From: Flammulina velutipes
Taxonomy: Eukaryota > Basidiomycota > Agaricomycetes > Agaricales > Physalacriaceae
Direction: 5' to 3'
Assembly: GCA_011800155.1 (NCBI GenBank)
Contig: CM022368.1
Coordinates: 1,054,001-1,118,000 of the forward strand
Length of the DNA: 64,000 bases
The translations under genes were made by a program, and so were the position numbers. Shown piece by piece: positions 10,158 through 19,969 of this stretch. The notes below the pieces were generated by a model. The model saw only the letters and a program-made list of their open reading frames with translations, made no database searches and had not been told where the DNA came from. Each line of letters starts with the position of its first letter. Positions within the stretch are counted from its first letter, which is position 1.

Positions 10158-12691
10158 TGGTCGTGTGTGTTGGCGCGAGCCGTATGAATATGTGGTGAGT
10201 CCAATTCGTGTTCCCGTGGTGCAGAGAATCTCGGTACGCCTTTCTTATGCGTCGGAATTGCTATTGTCCGTTCCGAGTTAGGGTCCCTGAGAGTAATGGT
10301 TTGTTTTCCGTCGATGTAGTTCCTTGTAACACTTTCGGTAAGTACGCCGAAAGGTCGTCCTAGTAGAATGTCGTAGGCGACTCCTCGTAGAACGTGGACT
10401 TGCAAGAATATCGTAAGGTCGTTTCCGATAGTGAAAGGTACGTTCCGGCAAACCCCCAGTGCAGACTCAACACCTTTGTTGGCAGACTGGACTTGAATTC
10501 TTGTTGAGGTGTCCAATGGCAGTCCGACGTGCTCCCACACTTCTTCTGACATTGCCACTAGTTGCGCCCCTTCGTCCAAGATTGCTTCCACCTCGTACTT
10601 GTGATCGATCACCGGAGTGATCGCGCGTAAAGCCAGACTTTCCGCGCCGACGATCACCCCTTGGTCCGCGAGTGATTGATAGAATGCGTCGATCAATTCC
10701 CCCGCTTCCACGGATTCCAAGTTTTCTTCTGAGAGCGGTTCCTCGTCATCGTCCTCGATGGCGAGCATTCCCGTTTGCGCCACATCTTGTAATATCCTTC
10801 GGTTTGATACCACTTCCTTGATGCGTTTCCTAATCTCCGGTGCTACGGCCAGTAAGTCTTTGTTCGACAAAGTGGACGATCCTCCTAGTATAGTGTCGAA
10901 GACCCTATCGCTAGATTCCTTTTCGTTCAGGCCCGGTCCTAATTGGGTACGATATTGTTGATCGTCGGCCCGAAAAGGGTTCCTTGATCCGATCTGCGGA
11001 TTTCCTTTTTGCTGAACCTGTTGTGGCTTAGGTGCTGATGGAGCGGCAGTGACGGTAGGCTTCGTCTGCTGCGCTTGTTTAGGCAAGACGTATCCTGGTG
11101 GAAGGTTCGGTCCGGGCGCTGCATCGTGAGCTGCCTTGGGGTCCACCCCAAATGGAGGTTTCTTCCACGTCGTCTTTGGTATCTCTACTCCTCGAAATGC
11201 CATTCGTTTGCCTGGCGGCATTGGCGGTCCTTTGTAGTTGTTTCCCGGCCCCGTGTTTTCCTTCTGGTTAAGGTTCAACGTAGCGTTCCAAAACTGTTCA
11301 GGTTGTTCGGTGATAATCTCGTTGCTGAGAAAGGTGGAGGAAGGCGGTATCCTCGATCCTCCTCCCCCTGGTCGAGTCACTTCCAGTAGGAAAGCCTTCC
11401 CTTCTGGTTGTCCCGTTGGTTTGAGATGCGGATTTTTCAGGTTCCACTGCACGATACGGTCGTACAGCGATCCTTCTCCCCTTGGGAAGTCCCTGGATCC
11501 GTCCCATAACGTGGTCCTTCCACCTGGGGAGATCAAGACTACTTTGTCTTCGACCGCTTTCCGATGTACTGGACAAACGTTCCAGCTCCTGCATTCGGTC
11601 CCTCCGCAGAAACATCTAGGTTGGAACTGATTTCGCCTGGTTGATTCCTCGAACCTTTGCGTACTCGTGGATTTCACGTTTCCGCCGTTCGCTTGTGGGT
11701 TCCTTTGTGGTTGTGATCCTTGAGTGTTACCTGGTCCATTCTTGTTCTGTCCCGTCGATACTCCTTGTAGAGTCAGCGCTTGTAGTACCGCTTGTACCAC
11801 AGCCGCTGGTTCAAATCCTTCGATTTTGACGCTATGTTCTTTTACGCCCGCTTTCTGGTTGGCGATAAACGTAGAGGTGCCAGTGAGACAGAACTCAGAT
11901 GCTGATATGAGGTCGGCGAGCTTATGAGGCCTAGTTGGAGGATGGTCTGGGAATTTGATTTCCAAGCGCCTCTTAACCATTCCTTTCAAGCTTCTCCCAA
12001 GCCGCGCTCGAACAGGCGCGCGAGCTCGGGGTCCGAAACCGCACTCTCTTCCTTGAGAGCTAACCCAATCCTCTCGAATGTCCGCGTATATTCTCCTAGG
12101 GTGTGTAGGTCCTGAGGTGGCGCCAGATGGCGCTGGTCCGATGCGTCCTGTAAGTCCGATAATTCGTATCGTCCTTTCTCCCTTGCTCCTGGGTACTTGT
12201 TGAGCACCGCCTGTACGAAGGCGTCCCATGTTGCCTTGGTTATGACTCCTAGCGCGGATGTCACATCCTTTGCTTCTGGGATACGGCGCCAGTACTCTCG
12301 TGCTTCTGCTGGTAGATAGTACAGGGCGTACTGGATCCAGTCTGCGTCGTCCTTTTCCCATGTTCCACACAAAGGTTTTTCACGTCTTCAAGGTAGTCCA
12401 TCAGGTCTTTCGGATTTTCCGTAAAGAGGGGGCGCTTTTGTTTCCCCTTCCCGGCATCGTTTTGTTAGACATGTTGGGTGTAGGTGTATTGTTGGTTGGT
12501 GGGTTGGTAGGTGTATTGGTAGGCGCGGGGTTGTCTCCTCGGCCTTGGTTTCTGGCTTGATGCGCCAGGAATGGATTTGTAGGTGGAATTGTTGTTCCAG
12601 GTGGTCTCGCGGTCGTGGGTACCGTGAAGTCGAAGGGTTGTAAGGTGAGGGCAGTAAAGTCGATGTCCAAATCTTCTTGTACCGGAGTCAA
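10154..12691 (-). pseudogene. Gypsy gag-protease region, frame broken about three times in gag
   Basis: The N-terminal frame starts at 12691. Capsid-like sequence then continues in three successive frames. ENPKDLMDYLEDVKNLC is followed by DDADWIQYALYYLPAEAREYW (the 11986-12372 frame). LARLFERGLGE then leads to LKGMVKRRLEIKFPDH (the frame that ends at 10154). Each change is equivalent to one missing base and lies near short homopolymer runs (about 12430, 12357 and 11990). After a Pro/Gln-rich linker and a Cys/His cluster (CFCGGTEC...CPVH), the retropepsin-like protease has AILDEGAQLVAMS, where the usual D-S/T-G reads D-E-G, and the YDILLGRPF flap-side motif. The stop TGA shares bases with the pol ATG. 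The breaks may be true decay or assembly indels. Confidence 0.8.
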
Positions 12692-12880
12692 CGGGTTTAC
12701 TGGCTCTCCTCTGTCCTCGGGGTCTTCGGTTGTACGAACTTTCTTCGCGAATCTACCGCTGCTCTCTCTCGGCCTCTTTCCTCCAGCCAGAGTCCGACCC
12801 TCGGTTGATTCCTAGACTCCTTTGTCTCGCGACGACAAGGAAAGTGTTTGGAAGAACAAATGGGATCCTTGTTGTAGTAT

Positions 12881-12899
12881 CCCCTCGCGGTGGGCTCCA
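12881..12899 (-). other. Primer-binding site of the Gypsy element
   Basis: On the minus strand TGGAGCCCACCGCGAGGGG begins two bases after the 5' LTR. It would pair with a tRNA 3' end reading ...GTGGGCTCCA. TGG matching the tRNA CCA end is the expected signature. I cannot name the tRNA from the sequence alone. Confidence 0.75.
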
Positions 12900-12901
12900 G
12901 A

Positions 12902-13692
12902 TATAGATCTCTTAACGAGTCTGAGTTCGTTGTGATGTTGAGGGGACTACCCGGTGGATTCCTGCTCTTGTTCTGGCGCACCGAGGTCGCAGACCTTGGT
13001 AGGTGAAGAAGTCGGGCAGCGAGCTGTCGCAGATGACGGTGGCGCTTCCAAGTACGCGTTCGTCGAAGTACTAACGCGTGCGCGAAAGTATAGGTTCCAA
13101 AAGTCTCTCGACAGTTGCAAGGGGCTTCTGTGTTGATATTGTGGGGTGATAATTCTATATATGTGTTTCTACGACATGCTACAGTATTTATACTGTACGC
13201 TGTCGGCTTTCTCTTCCATCTAGTTCTACGCTTAGGCCTCTCGATGCCTGCGTCATGTACCCTGATCGAGCGATCGTGCGACGATCCGGGGTTTGTGTCC
13301 GTGATGTGATTGGCGTTCCGTTGCGTCGAGTCAGACCACCTCGCGATATGACTCTTCGAGGGTGGTAATTCTCTCCGTTCCTGTCGGCTTTGGCATCCAG
13401 ATTCCCGAAGGTGCCTGGGCGCCATGCATGGTGCACAGCCTTGGTGTAATCTCTTCCCATCGATCTGGATCTTCTCATTATCGATCGTTGCAATCCATCG
13501 ATTAGTTCGGTAGCTTCCGTGTTCTGAAACGTCCATGCTTGTGCCGTGTGAAGTGCTGCGCCATATGTTCCTAATGCGGACGCGCCGTGGATGGCGCGTT
13601 CACACGTTCCGACCTATATGGCGCTGGCGCCGTCGTGCGCCACACCCATGTTTAGTATCAGTTCTGCACTCAGCCCAAGTGCAGGCTGTACA
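12902..13692 (-). repeat. 5' LTR of the Gypsy element (791 bp)
   Basis: Full-length match to 2325-3115. It carries T or A at all four differing sites (13218, 13253, 13432, 13477); three of the four are CpG in the other copy. This copy should contain the promoter for gag-pol, which reads leftward. Confidence 0.95.
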
Positions 13693-14143
13693 GTACCTTC
13701 AAGAGTTGTCCATCTATAGGAAACCCCAGCGCCTTCAGCAAGGGCGCTCAAGCCCTCTTGAACGTCAGACTGAGACCGGGATGCATCAAAGCGGATTGCT
13801 ATCTCTGAGTGCAACTCGCTGTTGGTGGTTTGGGTGTACGCGGCCAAACTAAAAGCAAGTGCCCCGCATACCGGATTAAATGGATCGACATGCCACACAA
13901 TGCTGTGGCATCTGAATCCTTGGATGAGAGATGGAATAAAATTCCTTTGCCACACATAACCTCCTACTCCCAGAGGATGGTGAACTTGCCCGTCGTGAAC
14001 GATTGTATTTCACATGGAATCTTCTTTCATAATGTCGGTATCATCTTGTCTATAACATTCAATCAACTGTTGAACAACATCGGTAGTACAAATGGCAAGG
14101 GCACCATTGGCGCCAGAGCCATCGTTCACAATCTCCTTGCTTA
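13693..14143 (-). pseudogene. Broken gene, middle piece (about 150 codons), between the two transposons
   Basis: The coding frame reads leftward from the CACTA boundary (SKEIVNDGSGANGALAICTT) to the LTR (YRWTTLEG). It contains one in-frame TGA at 14010-14012, after KEDSM; the codon could derive from CGA by a C-to-T change. It joins in frame with 19600-19681 across the TTA duplication and with 1549-2324 across the GTAC duplication. An ORF that starts within it at 13955 and runs into the LTR is only the tail of this frame. No domain is recognised. Confidence 0.7.
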
Positions 14144-14174
14144 CACTACAAAACGCGGACCAGGTTATTGTCAC
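14144..14174 (+). repeat. Left terminal inverted repeat of the CACTA element
   Basis: It starts CACTACAAAACGCGGACC and contains ACCAGGT and GTCAC at the same spacing as the reverse complement of the right end. It is preceded by TTA (14141-14143). Confidence 0.7.
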
Positions 14175-14259
14175 CCGAAATGTCACCCGGTTGTCGGTTT
14201 AAGTAGCCTTGGTATCCTGGTCAAAGTAAACCGTTCGTCACCCGTTTTCCGTGTCATCA

Positions 14260-14282
14260 GTGGCGGTGGGCAATCTCGCCCA
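14260..14282 (+). repeat. Left sub-terminal inverted repeat (23 bp)
   Basis: Perfect reverse complement of 18496-18518, centred on GGTGGGCAATCTCGCC. Sub-terminal repeats like this serve as transposase-binding sites in CACTA elements (family knowledge). Confidence 0.75.
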
Positions 14283-14776
14283 AAAGGGCGTTCTGTTTGG
14301 TTGTATTAAATCTAGATCGTTCCGCGCCAGAGTCAGTGTAGTGAACGGCGTCGCCTTTTTGAAGTCATCTATTGAGTCATGTTCTTGAACTAGCCACCCA
14401 ATGTCAATCTATTACACTCATGCAGGTACTGTATAGGAATTTAGATCATAAACCAAAACTACGAATGGGCCAGCCCCATGAATAATTTACACGAAATAGA
14501 TTCTTCAAAGATTTCCTGTACAGGTTCCAGAAATCATCAATCAGAGAACATCTACTGAGGTAACTAATACCTGAAGAGCAACTCATCGCGTTATAAAGAC
14601 GACCGCAGATTTACAGCTATTTACCGCATTGATTGGTGTGACGGTCTGTGACCGATCGCGCTTGAAGTCATCCACCATCGCTCACGACCGCTTTAACTCC
14701 AGGATGCCTCGTGGTGGTACGTCTAAGTCCCTCCTGCATAGTACTCCCTTTATTTATCATAGCTTGACCAGACTAA

Positions 14777-17700
14777 ATGGGCAAGAAAGGTCGCCAGAGG
14801 CCCGGAAAGCATCGTCGTAGTGATTTACAAGCCACCGCCGTTTATAATGCACGCAACTCTAGCAGCTCCAGCAATAAAGAAAATGAACCACCTTATCCTG
14901 CTCGAAAACCTGGACATGTCGACCCGAAACTCCAAGCTATCCAGGACCGAGCCGCTCACCTTCAACAGAGCCTTTACAAAGAAAGAAAAAAGACGAAGCG
15001 GTTGGAGAAGAAAGTGAGCAAGCTGGATGAAACATTGAAAGAGAATAAGGCAGGATGGAACATGAAGAAGGAGGTGCTTCAAGGGGAGCTAAAGAGTGTT
15101 CAAGACGACGCCAGCGCTGCTGCAATAACGGCACAGGAAGACAACGGGAGGCTCCAACGGGAGGCTGATACTCTGCAGCACGAAAATGGGACTCTCCGTG
15201 AGGCCTATCAGACACACCATGATGCGCTTACAGCGCTACGGAAGAAGAACAAGGCGCTGAAGGAAAAGGCTCGTCGGGCACCAAGAATTAGGGAGAAGGC
15301 GTTGGAAAAAGCTGTGATAGCTAGTTCCAAGTGCACGTTGAAGGTGAGAGGGACTTACAGTGACAAGGCCCGTGCACTTGCTCGGATCTTCGTACAATCC
15401 GGTTGTGGAAGGGGCCGTGTTGGTCAAATGGTCATCAAGGTTGGCGAAATCTGTGGGATGAACTTCGTCAATGTGATGAGCCGGCGGACGGTTGGGAGAG
15501 CAATACTTGAGGGCTTGGTTGCTGCGAAGATACAGTTAGCTTATGAGGTTTCCAGGGCGCAAGGTACGCAGCCATCTCCATGATCTTAAATCATCAGTTT
15601 CTAATGTGGCGCAATGATAGGATTCACTCAATCTGCGGATAGTACTTCACATCGGAAAATCAACTACGAAAGCCACCATATTGTTCTAAAGACTCCGGAC
15701 TATGCAAAGATCATCGCTGGTGATAATGACGGGTCCAATGTCTTGCCCGAGATCCAGAGCATCCGCGTTGCAGGTCTTGCCTCTACGGTTGACCATACTG
15801 CCAAAGGATCCAAAGTGGAATGGCTCAAGATCTACACCGACTCCCTCAATGCATACAATCAAAGCCCACTGGCAATGCGGCTCGGACTCAAGCTCACCCT
15901 CTCCATGTTTGCACGGAAACTCCTGGGCATGTGTGGAGACCACGCAGCAAGCGAAAAAGCGACCGCAAAGGAGGTGGAGGACTGGAAGAGTGAGGAGCTT
16001 CTCAAGGAGCTAGCGGATGAGAGCATAGAGGATATGGAGATTGAAGAGTACTTGGAGGTTATTGCGGAATGGGAGGGTAGGAAGATCAGTGAGGCGGGAG
16101 GGCAAGCAGCATGGGACGCACTTCCGGAGGTCGAGAAGGCTGCCAAGGATGCTGCATCTGTTCACGCGATGATAGACGTGTTGGGTCGGGAGGCGTTTGA
16201 CCAGCTTCCGGACGACGAGAAGCGCATCCTAACTCTCTTCCTCTGGGCCGGGTGCTGCATGCACAAGGACCAAAACTGTTTCAAGTACGGCAACATTGCT
16301 ATGATGCGCGCATGGAAACTGGCAGGACTTCTGGGCCCTATTGTTCTAGCAAATAAAGCCAACACCGACATCATCAAGTGAGTCCTCTCACCTGAGAAAA
16401 CGGGCACCCAGACCACACCAGAGGAACTCGCCGCTCTAGAGGCATCAACCTTCGGTAGAGCAAAGCTGGCTGCGCTAGCTGGGGCCGTCTTCAACAACAA
16501 GGACGACAAAAAGGGTCAAGGGGATGTTTACCTTGCGCACATGCGGACACTCTACGGCGCGAAGTATCCTGGCTTTCCTCCAGTGCACGTCTCACGATTC
16601 GGCAGTCATGGCGACGCAGCGGGAGAGTTGGTTCTCCATCGTACAGACCATATCGAAATCCTTGCAATGATCAAAAACCGGAAAATATCGAACAGCTTCA
16701 CTAACCTGGAGGAGAATGTATACCAAGGCCTGCAGGATATACCCACCATAACTGAACTTGTCGCTATGGCCCTCTATCAGCAATCCGTCACCCGTCCTTA
16801 CATGCGCTAGACTCCGGCACGAGTGGCGGGTGGAACGGGTGACCCGCGAGTGCACCTGCAATAAGTACCTGCGAGTGCACTTGCCGCGGGTAGGCGGGTA
16901 CCCGGGACGCGGGTGGTGCATGAGTGGCGGGTAGCGGTTTTGAGAAAACGACGGGTAGTGCATGTACCCGTGGGAAAGTTGAAGATGGCCATCCTTGACT
17001 TTCCCACGACTCTAGTGTAGGTAAAAGGTATCATTCACTGTTAAAACTACTTCATTACTTCATTGTTCAAGTAATATAACGTCTATAAGTAATTATTTGT
17101 ATATCTAGTATGGAATTCGTAGGATATATTGAATAAATGACGGGTACCCGTGAAAATACACGAGTGTTGATGGTACCCGGGTACCCTGGACCACCCGACC
17201 CGCGAGTGGTGCACCCGTCTGAGGCGGGTGGTTGCGCGGGTGGTGAGTATTGATCCAGAGGCATGAGTACCTGCCTCGCGGGTGGTGAGTGCACCCGCAC
17301 AACAACTCGTGCCGGAGTCTAACATGCGCATGGTGCGAGGACCAGGCGCCACACATTGTAACGCCTTGGAGCTGGGGCCATTACATACAGATGTCCGGGA
17401 TCACTGTCAGAAGATCATCAGCAATCCAGAGCTTTTACTCGACACCGACGTCGACGAAGATGGTGTTGATTGGTCGTACCTCGAGGCTGCCTTTGACGGA
17501 GAGAAATGGGACCGTCCAGACATTCTCCAAGCATGTCGCGATCTGGCTGCGACACTTCCCCACCTCCGTGAGATGGTCATCGCCTTCTTTGAGGGCGCTC
17601 TCGCTGGCTGGATTCGTTTTAGCTCCGAGTACGTGTCTGGTGGCCGTATCGATCAAGCAACATCTGCTGAACGTGAACTTGTGTACATGCCTGCAACAAA

Positions 17701-18325
17701 TGATGTGAATGAAGGGCTCCTTGGATCTTTCCGAGTCTTTCAACGTCGCTTCCCCACCATTACCCTTCACCAATTCAACGCACTCACCATATTCTCGCGC
17801 AACGGTACCCAGCAATTTATGGACGCATTGTTTGCACTGACGGACCACCAGCATATTCGGAAAGAAGCCCGGAAGGTGGATGCGAGTGGGCTGGAAGCGC
17901 AGAGGCGACAGGAGCAGCATGACTTTGAGGTCAGGCTTGTTGCGATGAAGCGGAAGAAGGCAGAGGAGAAGGAGAGGCACGCAAGAGAGGTTCTTGATCA
18001 TTTGGCCGGGGTAACATTGATTGAGAAGCGCGAGGACATCTGGGATCCCAAGATGACTATCTCCCGGCTTAACGACCAGCTCGAGACCCTCCGAACGATC
18101 TGGAAGGACGCCAAAATCCCACTGAAGTCCCATATGAAGCTCAAGGTAGACAAGCAGAAGGCTTTGGAGGAGGCTTTCCTTCGGCATCAGGAGATGCTTC
18201 AAGGGCTTGAGGATACCATATGTGAAGAGCTGGAGAAGGATTATGCACTCGCAGCATCCAATTCAGAGCCGGACAGTGATGCAGATGAGGAGGAAGATGC
18301 TGACTCTGATATGGACACTACATGA
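14777..18325 (+). pseudogene. Transposase-like gene of the CACTA element, disrupted
   Basis: Exon 1 (14777-15563) encodes a basic N-terminus (GKKGRQRPGKHRR) and a long coiled coil (about residues 55-175). A 57-nt intron (15564-15620) leads to exon 2, which starts GFTQSADSTSHRKINYESHH. It contains the motifs CGDHAASEK and AGCCMHKDQNCFKYGN, likely parts of an RNase-H-like catalytic core. Further on are FNNKDDKKGQGDVY and YMPATNDVNEG, and it ends in a helical acidic tail at 18325. Proteins of this type are numerous in Agaricomycete genomes, usually called hypothetical; I know no formal family name. Breaks: an in-frame TGA at 16379-16381 and the MITE at 16808-17321. Without the MITE and one duplication the frame continues (PYMRMVRGPG). 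The TGA overlaps a donor-like GTGAGT, but I found no acceptor that restores the frame. Confidence 0.75.
16808..17321. mobile_element. hAT-like MITE, 514 bp, nested in the transposase gene
   Basis: Perfect 17-bp terminal inverted repeats, TAGACTCCGGCACGAGT at 16808-16824 and its reverse complement at 17305-17321. They are flanked by an identical 8-bp target duplication ACATGCGC (16800-16807 and 17322-17329). An 8-bp duplication and TA/TAG termini are typical of hAT elements. No coding capacity. Both sub-terminal thirds are packed with GCGGGTR/ACCCGC words, probable binding sites for a transposase supplied elsewhere; the centre is AT-rich. Perfect ends indicate a recent insertion. Confidence 0.85.
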
Positions 18326-19565
18326 TACGAACAAGATCTAATTGCTTTTAACTATATAACATACCTATCTTTGTATAATTTTCGCTTGTAGAGCCTCGTC
18401 GCTAGCTTTACGAACCACATGAAGTCGAACCGCCATGTTTGCCACTCAAAGAAGAGATCAGTGATGTCATGACCTTACTAAGCAGCACGCTCTTCTGGGC
18501 GAGATTGCCCACCGCCACCATCAGAATGTCGTCCATTTAAACCGATAAACGGGGCGAGGTCACCCCGTTAAACTAGGTAGGCTGCACCGTCAACCAGGGC
18601 ATTTTCCACAGTTTTAAGAGAGGCTTTCAGGGAACACACACAATGTAATGCATACAGGGGGCACCAGAAAGACACAGATGAATGTATTCAAAAAAAGCTA
18701 CATATACATGGTTGGATATATAGCTGGGAATGTGGGTAATCAGAGCTAGAGGGAAAACAGCACCTGATAAATTGTGATGATGAGCCCCAACCTATGAGGA
18801 TATGAAGACCGAATCAGCAGATGAAGTAAAAGATTGGACAATACTCACATTGGTCTTTGGAGTTACGAATCGACGTGCATGTTGGTAATCAATATCTTCT
18901 GCAAAGTGGATGGATTAGTATCGGTAGAGGTTGTTCGGATAACGACGCACCAAGACTCATGAAAGTCATCTTGCTTTACATTTAGACCCGTGTGGAAAGT
19001 CGCTCATATTTCGGGGGAAGTTGGCGCGTAAGCGGGGATCTTCTACAAAGAATAGTGATATCAGTATAAGCAAAGGTTATCACGAAGATAACGCACCAGT
19101 CAATGCTCATAGAGAGTCATCGTGCTCTGCGGATACTCCCAGTTGTTTTTTCCAATGTTGGCGGGCAGACAATATGGCGGTGAGAGGGAAAGAAGGGCAT
19201 CGCGCTGATCGAGCGGACTTCGAAGTTTTGATTCAACATACACGTGACCGCACGACTTCGGTGAATTTTGTCAATTCCTGTGTATACCATGGTGCTCCCT
19301 CAGGCCTCAGCCACTGGCCACTATGCACCGCTAATTACTTGAAATGTGAAAATATGTGTATGATAAGATATCACTATCATTCAAAGCATCCATTCAGCAC
19401 CTAGCATCTTAACCCGTTTTCCAGGTGAATGGGCGGACACCGGTTTCCAGGTCATTACCGAGTTAAGTCTTGTCGGCGCCATTTACCGGTTGAAATCCAC
19501 CTGCCTCACTGTCACTCGGTTTAACCCGTTTGGCGAGTAACGAGTGACTTTCCCCCGCCCACCGA
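18326..19565. other. Non-coding 3' part of the CACTA element
   Basis: I see no supported gene in 1.24 kb. It holds the inner inverted repeat at 18496-18518 and scattered short words (AACCCGTTT, CACCCCGTTAAAC) resembling the left sub-terminal region. The left end has only about 115 bp outside the inner repeat while the right has over 1 kb, so extra DNA has probably entered between about 18580 and 19420. I could not find its ends. Confidence 0.45.
18496..18518 (-). repeat. Right sub-terminal inverted repeat (23 bp)
   Basis: Perfect reverse complement of 14260-14282. Confidence 0.75.
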
Positions 19566-19596
19566 GTGACTTCCACCTGGTCTCGGGTTCATAGTG
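19566..19596 (-). repeat. Right terminal inverted repeat of the CACTA element
   Basis: It ends TAGTG at 19592-19596, followed by the TTA duplication (19597-19599). Confidence 0.7.
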
Positions 19597-19599
19597 TTA

Positions 19600-19681
19600 C
19601 AACAGGAACCTTCGACCGTTTCGCGTAAGTTTTACGGAACCGTGATAAGAACAGCCCGCGTAATGCATTTAAAATATTCAT
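19600..19681 (-). pseudogene. Broken gene, 5' piece with the start codon (about 28 codons)
   Basis: The ATG at 19681 opens MNILNALRGLFLSRFRKTYA and reads ...KRSKVPVV into the TTA duplication. The frame then resumes at 14143 with SKEIVNDG. A longer frame upstream (to 19798) overlaps the TATA box, so 19681 is the better start. The short basic N-terminus could be a targeting sequence, but that is a guess. Confidence 0.6.
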
Positions 19682-19762
19682 AGTGAGTTTGAAGACCTTT
19701 AGTTGTCCTTCGATATGGGTAAATGGGGGGAAAAGTAAGCAAGAAAAATTGGCATTTTGACG

Positions 19763-19773
19763 CCTTTTATACC
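19763..19773 (-). promoter_or_regulatory. TATA box of the broken gene
   Basis: GGTATAAAAGG on the minus strand, about 85 bp upstream of the ATG at 19681. It lies outside the transposon, so the promoter is still present but now drives only a 28-codon stub running into the CACTA element. Confidence 0.6.
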
Positions 19774-19969
19774 TTTTTGGCCCGAGACAGCCGAGCACAG
19801 CCGTGCACAGCCTTGCACTGACTCATCGTGACTGTTTCTGCGCCACACCAATGAAAATAACTGGGGTCAAGCTGAATATAATGTAGTATCCGGGTATGGT
19901 GTATATATGCGAATGAACAATGGAGGGTCATATCTAAGGTCATAAGGAAGATCATAAGAAGGAGTATGC

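Larger units (their letters stand above)
2325..13692 (-). mobile_element. Gypsy (Ty3/Metaviridae-type) LTR retrotransposon, 11,368 bp, inserted in a gene
   Basis: The element reads on the minus strand. Its 5' LTR is 12902-13692 and its 3' LTR is 2325-3115, each 791 bp and differing at only four positions that I could find. The LTRs begin TGTACAGCC and end CTATA. A 4-bp GTAC occurs on both flanks, 13693-13696 and 2321-2324, and fits as the target duplication. A primer-binding site follows the 5' LTR and a G-rich polypurine tract precedes the 3' LTR. Gene order is gag-protease, then reverse transcriptase, RNase H and integrase, which is the Gypsy order (integrase last). No chromodomain follows the integrase; there is a GPY/F-like module. 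Between pol and the 3' LTR lie about 3.4 kb containing two genes on the opposite strand, which is unusual. Near-identical LTRs indicate a recent insertion. Confidence 0.95.
14144..19596 (+). mobile_element. CACTA-type DNA transposon, 5,453 bp, with target duplication TTA
   Basis: The left end reads TTA|CACTACAAAACGCGGACC and the right end reads ...CATAGTG|TTA. That gives CACTA...TAGTG termini flanked by a 3-bp direct repeat, which is the CACTA/EnSpm signature. The outer 31 bp of both ends match at about two thirds of positions, including an identical ACCAGGT and GTCAC at the same spacing. A second, perfect 23-bp inverted repeat lies internally (14260-14282 and 18496-18518). The only substantial gene is the transposase-like gene at 14777-18325. 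The target is a coding exon of the split gene, so the boundaries are confirmed by the restored reading frame. The element is dead: its gene has a premature stop and carries a MITE. Confidence 0.8.

Noticed and set aside
2300..14000. The idea that the split of the broken gene is an intron containing the retrotransposon
   Set aside because: The AG at the downstream edge would leave an 18-nt intron before insertion, while a simple exon insertion with a GTAC duplication restores the frame.
14777..18325. Assigning the transposase to the KDZ (Kyakuja-Dileera-Zisupton) group
   Set aside because: The termini are CACTA with a 3-bp duplication, not the 8 bp expected for that group, and I see no CxC cluster.
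19021..19404. 127-aa plus-strand frame in the right arm of the CACTA element
   Set aside because: No coding character, no homology I know, and it lies in degraded transposon DNA.
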